A stretch of 44,450 nt of DNA from Acidobacteriaceae bacterium (GTDB lineage: Bacteria; Acidobacteriota; Terriglobia; Terriglobales; Acidobacteriaceae). Under the pieces are notes generated by a model. The model was not told the DNA's origin. It did not search any database and saw nothing but the letters and a program-made list of their open reading frames with translations. The first letter of the stretch is position 1, and every line of letters starts with the position of its first letter. The position numbers and the translations under genes were made by a program. Shown piece by piece: positions 24,490-33,337 of this stretch. Where the stretch lies: NCBI GenBank assembly GCA_030037475.1, contig JASHRH010000047.1:1-44450 (forward strand), read 5' to 3'.

Positions 24490-26814
24490 TCACAACCAGC
24501 GCGCCAAGCCGACACGCCGCAGCAGGTCCTGAAAGCGCGGATCGGACTTCAGCCCTTCCAGGCCTGGCCGGACAGCAAGGCTGACCAGAAGGCTGGCACG
24601 TTGCCGGTACGCCTCTTCGAGCCAGCGTATGGCCTCGTCATGGTCGCCAAGCACCGCGCAGGTACACCCGAGGAAAAAGGCAGCGGGGCCGGTGACGCGC
24701 GCGTTCCTGAAGGGTTCCAGGACGCGGCGGGAGTCATCCGGCTTGCCGGTGAGGGCCAGGATCATTCCGCGGCCGAGCTCGGTGGGGACTGCGAATCCAC
24801 GTGCTTTCTCCAGCTCTTCGAAGGCCTTTTCCGGAAGCTGTTTCCAGGCGTAGCAGATGCTCAGGACAAAGTGCGACAGGACGAACTCCGGCTCCAGTTC
24901 CAGGGCGCGCAGAAATCCCGCGATGGCCTCATCGAAGTGGCCGGAATAGTAATGGAGCAGCGCGCGGTAATACACCGACAAGACACTGAGAGGGTTGAGT
25001 TCGAGCGCCCGGTCGATTCGGCGCAAGGCGTCGTCAAACTTGCCCCGGTACAGGAACAGGTGGCATGTGATCCACAATCCGGCTTCGGAGTTTGGGTCGA
25101 GATCCAGAGCGCGGCGAGCTTCCTGATCGGCTGATTCCCACTGCCAATCGAATACATGGACAAAGGCCAGAGCCGCGTGGGCGTCGGCCAAATCCGGGTC
25201 GATGGCGAGAGCCTTCATGGCGGACGCCCTGGCGTTGTAGGCTGCCTCGCCCACAGGCAGCAAGCTGAGTACCTGCGACATGATGTACTGCATCGCGATC
25301 CACGCATGAGCGGAGGCGAACTCCGGATCGATAGCCGTCGCCTGGCGGAAGTATTCCAGGGATTGCAGCAGTCCCTGAGCGCCACGAGCGCTCGTGTGGC
25401 GAGCGCGGAGGTAGAGTTCGTACGCCTCGGGGCTCTGCGTATGCCGCCTGGCGAGCTGCTTCTCTTCCGTGGGACTCAGCTTCACCTTCAGCTTGTCGAA
25501 GATGACCCGGGCGATTTCCTCCTGGACATCGAAGATGTCGTCGAGCTGGCGCTTGTAGCGCTCACCCCAGAGCTGCCATCCGTTGCGAACATCGGTGAGC
25601 TCCGCGCTGATGACCAGGGTTCCTCCACGCTGCATCACGCGGCCGGTGAGCACGGCGCGGACCTTCAGCTCGCGCCCAACTTTCTGCGGATCCCCGGTCT
25701 GGCCCTTGTAGCGGAAGGCGGCGCCGCGCGCCAGCACGCGCAGCCGGCCAAGCTGCGAAAGGCTGTTGATGAGGCTTTCGGCGATTCCATCGCTGAGGTA
25801 TTCGGAGTCGGGATCTCCGCTGGCGTTTTCGAAGGGAAGCACGGCGACGGCGTCGGCCTCTTCCCCCGACTGGTCATCCTTTGCGGCTGCGACGGCCACG
25901 CTGCCTGAATCGAGGTCGCGCTTGAGCCGCTTGAGATCCGCCAGCATGTCACCAGCAGTCTGGTAGCGGAGCTGACGGTCCTTCTCCATCGACCTGGAGA
26001 CGATTTCCCCAAGCCTCTTGGGAAGCACAGCGTTCAACTGAACCGGCGGCGGTGGAGTCTGGTGCAGAATCGCATCGAAGATCGCGGCGGAGGTTGGGCC
26101 TGAGAAGGCCTGCCTGCCGGTTGCGACTTCGTAGAGCACCAGTCCGAAGCTGAACAGATCAGTGCGCGCGTCGAGTTCCTGGCCGAGCGCCTGCTCCGGC
26201 GACATGTAGGCGATGGTGCCCATGGCGGTTCCGGGGCTGGTGAGCGCTTCTTCGGGACTTCCGGTGACTGTCGGCGCCGCGAACTGGCCGAAGGAGGCGT
26301 CTTTGGACGGCGCGAACTTCGCGAGACCGAAGTCGAGAATTTTGGCCTGGCTGCGGTCGGTGATGAGGATATTGGCCGGCTTGATGTCGCGATGCGTGAT
26401 GCCTCGCTGGTGCGCGCTGTCGAGCGCGTCAGCGATCTGAACGGCGAGGTCGAGCAGAACCGTTATCGGCATCGGCGGAGTCACCTTTCCCGAGCGGTCA
26501 CAGGACGCCGAGAGATGTTCCCTGAGCGTCTGGCCCTGAAGCATCTCCATGGCGATGTACGGCAGCCCTTCGTGCTCGCCGAGGCCGTAAAGGGTGCAGA
26601 TGTTGGGATGGTTGAGCGAAGCGAGGACTTTGGCTTCGCGCTCGAAGCGGCCGATGCGCTCCGTGTCGGCGGCGAAGGCGGCGGGCAGGACTTTGAGAGC
26701 GACTTCGCGACCGAGCCTGGTGTCGCGGGCGCGGTACACCTCGCCCATGCCGCCACTCCCGATGGAGGAGAGGATCTCGTACGGGCCGAGTTTATCGCCT
26801 GGAGAAACGGGCAT
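24490..26814 (-). CDS. Ser/Thr protein kinase with FlgO/TolB-like domain and TPR repeats
   Basis: A soluble eukaryote-like kinase. The N-terminal kinase domain (about 10-290) has IGSGGMGEVYRARD, the ATP Lys at 41 in VALKVLP, HRDIKPANILI with the catalytic Asp, DFGLAKF and GTIAYMSPEQALG. A FlgO/TolB-like N-terminal domain follows (ADAVAVLPFENASGDPDSEYLSDGIAESLINSLSQ to SAELTDVRNGWQLWGERY), then at least six TPR-type helix pairs to the end, with EYFRQATAIDPEFASAHAW and ALDLDPNSEAGLW. I see no transmembrane helix between the kinase and sensor parts, so it is probably cytoplasmic. This domain chain is abundant in Acidobacteriota. Substrate unknown. Confidence 0.94.
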   Translation of the reverse strand: MPVSPGDKLGPYEILSSIGSGGMGEVYRARDTRLGREVALKVLPAAFAADTERIGRFEREAKVLASLNHPNICTLYGLGEHEGLPYIAMEMLQGQTLREHLSASCDRSGKVTPPMPITVLLDLAVQIADALDSAHQRGITHRDIKPANILITDRSQAKILDFGLAKFAPSKDASFGQFAAPTVTGSPEEALTSPGTAMGTIAYMSPEQALGQELDARTDLFSFGLVLYEVATGRQAFSGPTSAAIFDAILHQTPPPPVQLNAVLPKRLGEIVSRSMEKDRQLRYQTAGDMLADLKRLKRDLDSGSVAVAAAKDDQSGEEADAVAVLPFENASGDPDSEYLSDGIAESLINSLSQLGRLRVLARGAAFRYKGQTGDPQKVGRELKVRAVLTGRVMQRGGTLVISAELTDVRNGWQLWGERYKRQLDDIFDVQEEIARVIFDKLKVKLSPTEEKQLARRHTQSPEAYELYLRARHTSARGAQGLLQSLEYFRQATAIDPEFASAHAWIAMQYIMSQVLSLLPVGEAAYNARASAMKALAIDPDLADAHAALAFVHVFDWQWESADQEARRALDLDPNSEAGLWITCHLFLYRGKFDDALRRIDRALELNPLSVLSVYYRALLHYYSGHFDEAIAGFLRALELEPEFVLSHFVLSICYAWKQLPEKAFEELEKARGFAVPTELGRGMILALTGKPDDSRRVLEPFRNARVTGPAAFFLGCTCAVLGDHDEAIRWLEEAYRQRASLLVSLAVRPGLEGLKSDPRFQDLLRRVGLARWL

Positions 26815-27420
26815 AAGGATGACAGAAAGAGTCTAACCGAGCCAAAGGCAAATTACCCTGCCGGTGCGTTGCCCTCCAGGGTGAGAATCCGCGGAAGGCG
26901 GATCGCCTTTTCGGAGAGAGTGTCTCAGCGAACCTTGATGCAGAAGAAGCGGAGAGATGCCAGCCGCAGCGTCGTCATGCTGGAACTGTACTTCAGCTTG
27001 CTGAAAAGCATGGCCTGGTATTGCCGGATGTGGCCGGGACCAAGCTGAACGGGACGACGATGGAAGTACTGAATTGAAATGTTCCACGCCATGGACGCAG
27101 GACAGGATGGTTGAATCGGCGAAGTTACGCCGCCGTAACTCCTCAATCATGAGCTGACGCTGATGGGTCACAGATAAGTTCTCCTTCTCTGCGCCCCAGC
27201 CTGCTCGTCGGCCACAAACGCCAGCGCCGCAGCATGCGAATGCGTCCGCCGCAAAGCGGCTTCGTTCAAACGGGCTGACCGGCGATCCAGTCGTGCGCAC
27301 TCTGCGTTGCCTCGATTCCCATCACGCATGATCAACAGAGTGCGCCAGGCCAGCAAAATTGCGTTGCTGCTTAGAGTGTCCGGTCAGATCGGCCGGAGAA
27401 CGCTTTGCGTTACAGGCGAT
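26815..27420. other. 606 bp without an intact gene; holds an integrase remnant
   Basis: Between the kinase start and the end of the chain-length gene I find only the broken recombinase described separately. No intact ORF with a ribosome site, no tRNA and no clear terminator is visible on either strand. The longer ORFs listed here change character part way along, as expected for decayed coding DNA. Confidence 0.6.
26925..27150 (-). pseudogene. Frameshifted N-terminal remnant of a tyrosine recombinase/integrase
   Basis: On the minus strand the frame from ATG 27150 reads MIEELRRRNFADSTILSCVHGVEHF. A neighbouring frame continues with QYFHRRPVQLGPGHIRQYQAMLFSK and MTTLRLASLRFFCIKVR, then stops at 26925. 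Joined, these match the SAM-like DNA-binding N-terminus of phage-type integrases found in many bacteria. A single frameshift near the HF/QYF junction is needed. The catalytic domain with its Arg and Tyr residues is absent. After the stop, KAIRLPRILTLEG looks like a decayed continuation to about 26865. It is therefore a dead fragment of a mobile gene at the edge of the accessory region. Confidence 0.8.
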
Positions 27421-28701
27421 TCACTTCACGTTTCCGATGCCGCCACGCAGCTCTGCTTTGATGGAGGCGATTTTGGAGCCGACCTCGGGATCCTGTTTCA
27501 TGGATTTCCAGCTATCCTGCAACAGCGCTGTGAGAACACCCAGGATGAGTCCCAATATCGTTGCGACGAAGAGGATGAGGAGGCGCTTCGGAGACGACTT
27601 GTGGTCCGGCACGATGGCCGGATCCACCACCTGAATCGGCGCGCCTTCTCTCGCCTGGTCCAGTCTGGCCAGCTCGTACTGCCGCGCCAGCACTTCGAAG
27701 ATCGTTTCGTAATATTTGACGTCGCGCAGCCGACGCACGTACTCCAGGCTGGCCTGAGGCACCATGCCTTTGGGTATGATCAGGGAATTGGGGTTCTGCT
27801 GCGAGCCGGCCAGACTTGCCAACTGGTCCTGGAGGCCTTTCAGTTCCTGCTGTGCCTCGATGATCTGGGCATTTTCGCCGGTAGCGAAGGTCTCCAAAGC
27901 CTGAATCTGAACCTCCTTGGCTGCAATCTGGGCACGCAGAGTAATGCCAGCATCAATCAGCGCACGCGCCTGGCTGGTGGGCTCGATCACGCCCGAGGTT
28001 TCCTCCATCTGCTCCAGAGACACTTCCGCATCCGCAAGCTTGTCTTTCGCCTGCTCGAGCTGCCCTCGGAAGAACTGAGCCCTCTGTCCCGCTTCCGTGA
28101 TCGCCAGGTGCTGCGAAAGATCCCGAAATAGATCGATGTAGCCATTGGCCAGCTCGGCGGCGCGCTGTGCATTCCGGTCCTCGACCGAGACATGGATCAG
28201 CCCGTCCTTGCCGTCGCCTTTGACCGTGACGTGATCCTCAAATTGCCTGCGTGCCGTTGAAAGGAGCTTCTTATGATATTCGCGCATCAAGCCGAAACGC
28301 TGCACCATACCATCCTCGACGGTTTGGCTTTTCAGCATGGCAACACACATGTCAATCGGATTTCTGATTCCGAAGCCGCCGCCGGTCAGTCTTGCCAGCG
28401 CGTCCAGGCTGCCCATCTCGGAGCCGAACGCTGCCGAAAGAGAAGACGATTCCAGCTGCGGGGGAAGCAGGACGACCTCCGCGGTGTACTCTTTCGGGGT
28501 GAGAAACGCGAGAAGGATACCCACCAGTACGCAGCTCGCCGTCACCCATGCAACTGTCCTCTGCCGCCTCGCGACGACGAGAACCAGGTCGAGCATAGAG
28601 ACTTCATGCTGATCGCAGCCGCCTGAAACATCAGTCCCCAGCGGTCGCGGGGAAGTCCTGGGCGACTGCTCGAAGTCGGAAACAGGTGTTTCGGTATTCA
28701 T
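27421..28701 (-). CDS. Polysaccharide chain-length determinant (Wzz/GNVR family)
   Basis: An inner-membrane protein that sets polymer length in Wzx/Wzy-type polysaccharide synthesis. The first membrane helix is near residues 48-68 (VAWVTASCVLVGILLAFLTP), directly followed by the Wzz motif KEYTAEVVLLPP. A long coiled periplasmic part follows (AQFFRGQLEQAKDKLADAEVSLEQMEE to AQIIEAQQELKGLQDQLASL). The second helix is near 377-400 (LLILFVATILGLILGVLTALL) after the Pro-rich VVDPAIVPDHKSSPKRLL. No tyrosine-kinase domain is fused, and no separate kinase lies in the window. It is the last gene of the minus-strand run that includes the RiPP set; its partners for polymerisation are on the opposite strand at 36732-44450. 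Confidence 0.92.
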   Translation of the reverse strand: MNTETPVSDFEQSPRTSPRPLGTDVSGGCDQHEVSMLDLVLVVARRQRTVAWVTASCVLVGILLAFLTPKEYTAEVVLLPPQLESSSLSAAFGSEMGSLDALARLTGGGFGIRNPIDMCVAMLKSQTVEDGMVQRFGLMREYHKKLLSTARRQFEDHVTVKGDGKDGLIHVSVEDRNAQRAAELANGYIDLFRDLSQHLAITEAGQRAQFFRGQLEQAKDKLADAEVSLEQMEETSGVIEPTSQARALIDAGITLRAQIAAKEVQIQALETFATGENAQIIEAQQELKGLQDQLASLAGSQQNPNSLIIPKGMVPQASLEYVRRLRDVKYYETIFEVLARQYELARLDQAREGAPIQVVDPAIVPDHKSSPKRLLILFVATILGLILGVLTALLQDSWKSMKQDPEVGSKIASIKAELRGGIGNVK

Positions 28702-28777
28702 TTATATCCAGGTCAGATCCTGTCTGATATTTTTAGTTTCCATGTCCGGATGTCCCAGAGATACTGAGAGCCATGCA

Positions 28778-29386
28778 CTATGGCTTTATCTGCGCAGTAG
28801 CGTCGATATCAATCGATACATCTTTACTCACCCGCAGCACGAAAGTGCTTGGATCTTTCAGTCCCCATTGAACATAAGGTACATCGAACTTCGCAACGAC
28901 AGACATTGCGCCCGGTGTCGGGTGAAGGTTAACAGTCACCTGCAAAGGATGATCCTGTCCTTGTAAATTAAGAACACCATCGATGGTCAGCGTCTGTGCG
29001 TGGTCCGGATCAAAAGCGCCATTTAGGTGTACCGGGCGGAAAGTTATCTCTCGATATTTATAACTCTCGAGAATGTTTTGGTGCATCTTCTGGTCTCGCG
29101 CAGTATTTCCGCTTTCTCCGCTTGTGGCATCGACGTCGAGCAGCCCCGTCATCTCGCCGGTTTTCAGATCAAGATGAACAAAGCCGCTCTTCAGTCTGAA
29201 GCTGCCATGAACGGTATGCAAAACAGCACCGAGCGTCCAATGAATTGAGGTGCTCGCTGGATCGAATGTTATGTCTATGCTTGACTTCTGCGCTCTGGCG
29301 GATATGTTCAACAGAAACAAAATCGGACAGAGACAAATACATGCCCTCAGCATCCGGTTTCGACCATGTGTAACTCTATGTTTCAC
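28778..29386 (-). CDS. YceI family periplasmic protein
   Basis: A lipocalin-like barrel that binds an isoprenoid or other amphiphile in known family members. Residues 1-32 form a signal peptide ending in ARA before QKSSIDITFDPAS. The YceI pattern is visible: IHWTLGAVLHTVHGSFRLKSG, GLLDVDATSGESGNTARDQKMHQNILESYKYREITFRP and VNLTLQ-like TVNLHPTPGAMSV. Length (202) is usual. DNA here is AT-richer than the window average. It lies 51 bp after the nucleotidyltransferase and 76 bp before the Wzz gene, so may share their transcript. An isoprenoid-binding role would fit an undecaprenyl-dependent locus, but that is inference. Confidence 0.9.
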   Translation of the reverse strand: MKHRVTHGRNRMLRACICLCPILFLLNISARAQKSSIDITFDPASTSIHWTLGAVLHTVHGSFRLKSGFVHLDLKTGEMTGLLDVDATSGESGNTARDQKMHQNILESYKYREITFRPVHLNGAFDPDHAQTLTIDGVLNLQGQDHPLQVTVNLHPTPGAMSVVAKFDVPYVQWGLKDPSTFVLRVSKDVSIDIDATAQIKP

Positions 29387-29437
29387 GCTGTTTGATCTCC
29401 ATCAGGTACCTGCATCACATTTCATCTCAGTTGAGAC

Positions 29438-30727
29438 TCATTCCAGATGCGATTCCCAGGCTGGTTGCGTAAGCCGGTGCGCTTTATCATTGGATTCTGC
29501 TAAGTTAATCTCCTGGTGCGACTTCGGCCCGGTATGTCGCATCCATCTCCAGGCAAGGAGAAATGGCCGAAGCGGAAGATAAAGCCAGAAAAGGCGATCC
29601 GGGAGACGCAGCAGTTCGAAATCGACAGTGGAGTACGCGACTTCTGCGAAGGCCTGGCGCCAGGACCTGCGGGGCCGGAGCAAACCTTCGTAATGTGGTT
29701 GGCGCATCATCATACGGAATCTGGCGAGAAGAGAAAGTCGATGTATTTCGGTCCGAGCCTGCATGCAGACGGACACGTGGTCAAGGAGCAGGACGGGCAG
29801 GCTCTCAGCCGCTTCGCGCAGAGCCTCGGGCACGGGCAGCCCGTGCAGCTCCTTCAGCAGACGCAGGCTTTGCAGCAGCGATTTTTCTGAGCCTGTGTCG
29901 CAACCATCCCGATAAGCGGCATCCCAATCCACATAACCCATCGCATACATACGAGCGAGGTCACCCAGCCATTTCGACCGGAACCACGCGTGGCCGCTGC
30001 CGTGTTCGCAAAGATGGAGAGTCAGGTCAGTCCTGCTCAGAGACTGAAAGCGGAGGCCGTTCCAGGCCGATGCGGTGCTTCGCTCCCATTGTCTCGCCGT
30101 GCGATCACGAGTTTCCCATCTCGTACGCCAGTGGAGGTCGAGGGAGCACCGGTGCAGCGGATGCCAGTAGACTATGTGGTGATGGATCTCAAAATACACC
30201 TCACTATGGCGGGGGCTGAACGTCGGCTGCAGGTGCACTCGCCAGCCCATCTTCTCAAGCCGCGCCTGAGCCGTGGACATATCGTTAAAAGCCACCATGA
30301 TATCGATGTCCTGAGAATGACGAATCCCCAGGTCGCCGTAGAGTTCGAGCGAAAGAAGCGGGCCCTTCAACAGGATCAGGGGAATGCCCGCCTGGTTGAA
30401 GTCTTTGAGCACCTGCATCAGCAGCGACGTCAGCCTCGTCGCCTGCATCCGGCAGGCGGCGCTGTGCCGCTGCAGCGGCACCCTGACCGTTGCCGGAATA
30501 TTTGCCTCTGGCACCCGCTTCAGCGTTTCCCAGCTCAGAACCGGAGTTCTGTGCCGCTGGACGAGAGTGAGATACTCGTCCCAGTCCGGGCCCGAGTGCA
30601 GGGCTGAGCGAATCGCTCGATCCTGATGCTCCTGCCACGGCTCCGGCGCCAGCCAGGAAGTAGCGAGCATGAGCCGGAATGCGGGACTGCGGCCTGAGAA
30701 CGTTTTGGATCTCTTTGTTGTCATCAC
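29438..30727 (-). CDS. Nucleotidyltransferase-family protein of the RiPP set
   Basis: The 429-residue protein has the family signature IPLILLKGPLLSLELYGDLGIRHSQDIDIMV near residues 115-145, where the D-x-D pair binds metal in nucleotidyltransferases (NTP_transf_5-like group). The C-terminal half is helical, with LHLCEHGSGHAWFRSKWLGDLARM, also usual in this group. Homologues sit in lasso clusters with a kinase (paeninodin type) and in exopolysaccharide loci, where their exact chemistry is unclear. It follows the cyclase by 125 bp on the same strand. The reaction on the peptide, if any, is unknown. Confidence 0.85.
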   Translation of the reverse strand: MMTTKRSKTFSGRSPAFRLMLATSWLAPEPWQEHQDRAIRSALHSGPDWDEYLTLVQRHRTPVLSWETLKRVPEANIPATVRVPLQRHSAACRMQATRLTSLLMQVLKDFNQAGIPLILLKGPLLSLELYGDLGIRHSQDIDIMVAFNDMSTAQARLEKMGWRVHLQPTFSPRHSEVYFEIHHHIVYWHPLHRCSLDLHWRTRWETRDRTARQWERSTASAWNGLRFQSLSRTDLTLHLCEHGSGHAWFRSKWLGDLARMYAMGYVDWDAAYRDGCDTGSEKSLLQSLRLLKELHGLPVPEALREAAESLPVLLLDHVSVCMQARTEIHRLSLLARFRMMMRQPHYEGLLRPRRSWRQAFAEVAYSTVDFELLRLPDRLFWLYLPLRPFLLAWRWMRHTGPKSHQEINLAESNDKAHRLTQPAWESHLE

Positions 30728-30852
30728 CGATATAGCATTCGCCGCGACTGGCCACTCAACATTCGACTTCTGTGCGGTGGAGAATCTAATTGCCGCAGCA
30801 GCCGGATCATATTTCGCACAACAGGTGCAGAGTCAGATCAATTGGTCATTCA

Positions 30853-32757
30853 TTAGCCAGTACTGCTCAGGGCCGCGGGGAACTCATTTCCCGAAGCCGC
30901 TATGCTGGGCATCTGTTCGGAAACTGAGAACAGCGTTCCGTCCTCCAGACGGCGCAGAAAGCGTCCCAGCGAAAGTGCGCGGAGCAGCCTGGGCCAATGG
31001 CGCAGCATCCCGCCGCGTGCGTCGCCCTGCGACAGAGACAGCCGCAGCATGGCTTCCATTGCCGGCAGGTCGAGTGCATGGCCGATCAGATTCACCTGCT
31101 TCATCCGCTCCAGCTCGACCAGAGCCTCCTCGCGCACCGACTCAAAGCGGGTGCTGAAATCGGCGGCCTGCAGCCCTTTGCGGCGCTCAGTGCGCACCTG
31201 CTCCGGCAGTCGCCCGATCATTGCATTACGAATCAGCGAGCGGGGCACACCCTTTTCGCAGTAGTACTCGACAGGAACAGAGAGGCAATATTCGATTACT
31301 CTCCGGTCGCCCGCAGGATCGGACATGCCCACACCGGTTAGCTGCCGGAAGCCTGAAGTAAAGGGTCCCGGGTCGGCTCTGAGCAAAGCCAAAAGACGCA
31401 ACCCGCGGCTGTCGAGCCTGGCGTGGCTTTGCTCCAGTGCCATCAGACCAAGGTCGTGCTTGTGCGCGAATTCCCGTTGGATCATCGAGTACTCGTGCGT
31501 GGCTGCGAATTGACCATGCAGACGGTCGATTGCATAACGCACACGCATCGGCATCCAGGGACGAAGCATCTCGTGTACGAGCGATCGCCAGTGCCGCGGG
31601 CCCTGGCGGTGCAGGTCCCGCGCCAGACGTGCGAAGGCTGCGAGTCGCCCTTTCCGCAGGAGCGACTGCAACGCGCGATCCCCGCTGTAGCTGATGCTGT
31701 AATTGCCACACCCGCCGGTCAGGAGTATTTCTATGCCACGCTGCTGAGCCCGCAGACAAATCTCATAGATCCAGTCATAATTCGACGGGTTGAAGATTGG
31801 CTCTTCCTGCACCGAATTGAACAGATCGATCACGGAAAACAGGGAATGCGCTCCGTGCCGCACCAGAATGTGATCGATATTCGGGTACATGGCCGCTACC
31901 GCGGCCGCGTGCGGCCCCTCGTCGGTGAACCGGCCTGGTACCTCAACGGCATGCTTCGGAACCGCCGTGAAGGCAAAGAGCCCGCGGCCTTCCTGATTCA
32001 GCAGTTGCGCCGCTGTAACCGTGACTGAGGAGCTGTCCAGCCCTCCGCTTAGTTGCGTGCCAACTGCCGAAGTTCCCGTCATGCGGTCTCGTACCGAGCG
32101 CTCGAGCATCTCCACGAGGCCCTCGGCATATTCGCGCGAATCGCGCAGCCGGAGCAGCGGAGTCTCCTCCGGCCGCCAGAAGCGACGCACGGAAATGGAC
32201 CCATCCTCGACGGCCAGAGTGGTCCCCGGTATCAGACGAAAGATCCCATCGAAGAAGGTTTCGGTTGTCGGTTTGGGGAAGAGCGCGAGCCACCGCGCAA
32301 TATGCCGCTCGTTTGGGCGCGCGAGTACGCCCGGCCAGCGCAACAGATGGCGAATTTCATCGGCAAAAACCAGGTCATTGCCGCGCTGGGTGTAGTAGAG
32401 CGGCCAGCTGCCCAGGGGATCGCGGCCCAGGAGCAGTCGCTGCCTATATGCATCCCACAAAACAAAGGCATAGTCGCCGTCTATGTGATTCGGAAATTCG
32501 TCGCCCTGTTTGCGGTATGCGCACAGCAGGAACGACGCCTGATCCGCCGGCTCCGCTCCCAGCTCCCGCCTCTTATCCGCCGTTGCGAATACTTTCCCTG
32601 ACAGCAGCACATACAGGCTGCCGTAAGCAGCGTCAGGCTTCCGGCCCCACAATGTTAGTCTGGAGCCGCTGGACACATAAGAAGGTATCTGAGCCAGACC
32701 AGCTCTATCATCTGGGCCGGCTCTCGCTCCTGAACCGAGGACTCCGAGAAAAGACAT
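30853..32757 (-). CDS. Lasso-cyclase-like asparagine synthetase homologue
   Basis: In lasso clusters this protein activates an Asp or Glu side chain with ATP and joins it to the N-terminus of the core. The 634-residue chain has an N-terminal glutaminase-like fold (FPNHIDGDYAFVLWDAYRQRLLLGRDPLG), but residue 2 is Ser rather than the Cys nucleophile (MSFLGVLG), so it cannot release ammonia from glutamine, as in known lasso cyclases. The ATP loop SGGLDSSSV is at 237-245. The C-terminal part has VEYYCEKGVPRSLIRNAMIGRLPEQVRTERRKG, the usual end of the synthetase domain. It lies 79 bp downstream of the precursor gene. Confidence 0.92.
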   Translation of the reverse strand: MSFLGVLGSGARAGPDDRAGLAQIPSYVSSGSRLTLWGRKPDAAYGSLYVLLSGKVFATADKRRELGAEPADQASFLLCAYRKQGDEFPNHIDGDYAFVLWDAYRQRLLLGRDPLGSWPLYYTQRGNDLVFADEIRHLLRWPGVLARPNERHIARWLALFPKPTTETFFDGIFRLIPGTTLAVEDGSISVRRFWRPEETPLLRLRDSREYAEGLVEMLERSVRDRMTGTSAVGTQLSGGLDSSSVTVTAAQLLNQEGRGLFAFTAVPKHAVEVPGRFTDEGPHAAAVAAMYPNIDHILVRHGAHSLFSVIDLFNSVQEEPIFNPSNYDWIYEICLRAQQRGIEILLTGGCGNYSISYSGDRALQSLLRKGRLAAFARLARDLHRQGPRHWRSLVHEMLRPWMPMRVRYAIDRLHGQFAATHEYSMIQREFAHKHDLGLMALEQSHARLDSRGLRLLALLRADPGPFTSGFRQLTGVGMSDPAGDRRVIEYCLSVPVEYYCEKGVPRSLIRNAMIGRLPEQVRTERRKGLQAADFSTRFESVREEALVELERMKQVNLIGHALDLPAMEAMLRLSLSQGDARGGMLRHWPRLLRALSLGRFLRRLEDGTLFSVSEQMPSIAASGNEFPAALSSTG

Positions 32758-32836
32758 GCCGATTCAACACATCGAGTAGTGAATTGATGAGGTTGCTATC
32801 TGGTTCACCGAATGCTCTCGGTTCTGCGCAGCACTG

Positions 32837-32998
32837 CTAACTGGCATCGGCATAGACACCCAAATCGGGGCCGCCGCCGCTCACAACGTTCTCGGCCTTG
32901 CTCACGAGCAACTCTTCGACGTCCGGTGTTTGCCAGGGCCTCCGCGCGAAATCTCCTTGTTCCTGATTCACTTTGGCGTTGTGGTTCACTTTTTCCAC
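32837..32998 (-). CDS. Putative RiPP precursor peptide (53 aa), lasso-type
   Basis: Absent from the ORF track because it is short and starts with GTG. AAAGGAG lies seven bases before GTG 32998. The 53-residue product has a polar N-terminal part, then RRPWQTPDVEELLVSKAENV, resembling the leader motif of lasso precursors (aromatic-x-x-P-x-hydrophobic recognised by the PqqD-like protein), and the C-terminus VVSGGGPDLGVYADAS. It lies between the B2 peptidase and cyclase genes, the usual site of a precursor. The last residue is Ser, the site modified by lasso-tailoring HPr-type kinases. Asp occurs at 45 and 51, but with Gly41, Gly42 or Gly43 as residue 1 only Gly43-Asp51 gives a 9-ring, leaving a two-residue tail. 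The mature structure is therefore uncertain. Confidence 0.8.
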   Translation of the reverse strand: MEKVNHNAKVNQEQGDFARRPWQTPDVEELLVSKAENVVSGGGPDLGVYADAS

Positions 32999-33030
32999 GA
33001 TTGATCTCCTTTAGGGTTGGGAATCTGTGC

Positions 33031-33059
33031 GATTTAGTCCGGACGGAGCCCTGGTTCAA
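33031..33059 (-). promoter_or_regulatory. Possible promoter of the precursor gene
   Basis: On the minus strand TTGAAC and TAAATC are separated by 17 bp. The -10 element is a weak match. It would start a transcript about 25-30 bases before GTG 32998, leaving just the ribosome site in the leader, which suits a separately transcribed precursor. Confidence 0.35.
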
Positions 33060-33073
33060 GGGTGACTTTCATT

Positions 33074-33087
33074 CGATTCTCGAATCG
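33074..33087. promoter_or_regulatory. Operator-like dyad upstream of the precursor gene
   Basis: CGATTC and GAATCG form a perfect 14 bp dyad with a two-base centre, about 15 bp upstream of the possible -35 element. The spacing suits binding by a dimeric regulator. No regulator gene is adjacent, so this is a site without a known protein. Confidence 0.35.
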
Positions 33088-33337
33088 GGAAGAAGACTCC
33101 ATACGCACCGTTCGCGATATAGCATGGCCTGTGCCGAGCATCGCGACCAGCGAGAGGATTCTGCGAAGGCCGGTCAAATGTCCCGACAGCAATACGTTTA
33201 CAACAGGGCTCTGGCGAGATTTGTCACGAAATTGTTATTAGAATGCCGTTTGTTCCTGAAACATTGCTTGCCATTAGCGATCCACTCCTCAAAGCGCATA
33301 CTGTACCGATCGCGGTAATCGACCGTCCGCCAGACCA

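Larger units (their letters stand above)
32999..33337. other. Leader region of the precursor gene, no other gene seen
   Basis: The 339 bp between the B2 peptidase stop and the precursor start are AT-richer (27 of 60 GC at 33181-33240). Apart from the possible promoter and the dyad listed separately, I see no supported gene. A 33-codon frame beginning near 33299 lacks a ribosome site. Confidence 0.5.

Noticed and set aside
30853-32757. Ordinary asparagine synthetase (asnB)
   Set aside because: The N-terminal Cys needed for glutaminase activity is replaced by Ser and the neighbours are PqqD-like and B2 proteins, so a cyclase role is favoured.
32805-33059. 84-codon ORF overlapping the RiPP precursor in another frame
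   Set aside because: Arg-rich, without its own ribosome site; the GTG frame at 32998 has AAAGGAG and a lasso-like leader, so that one is chosen.
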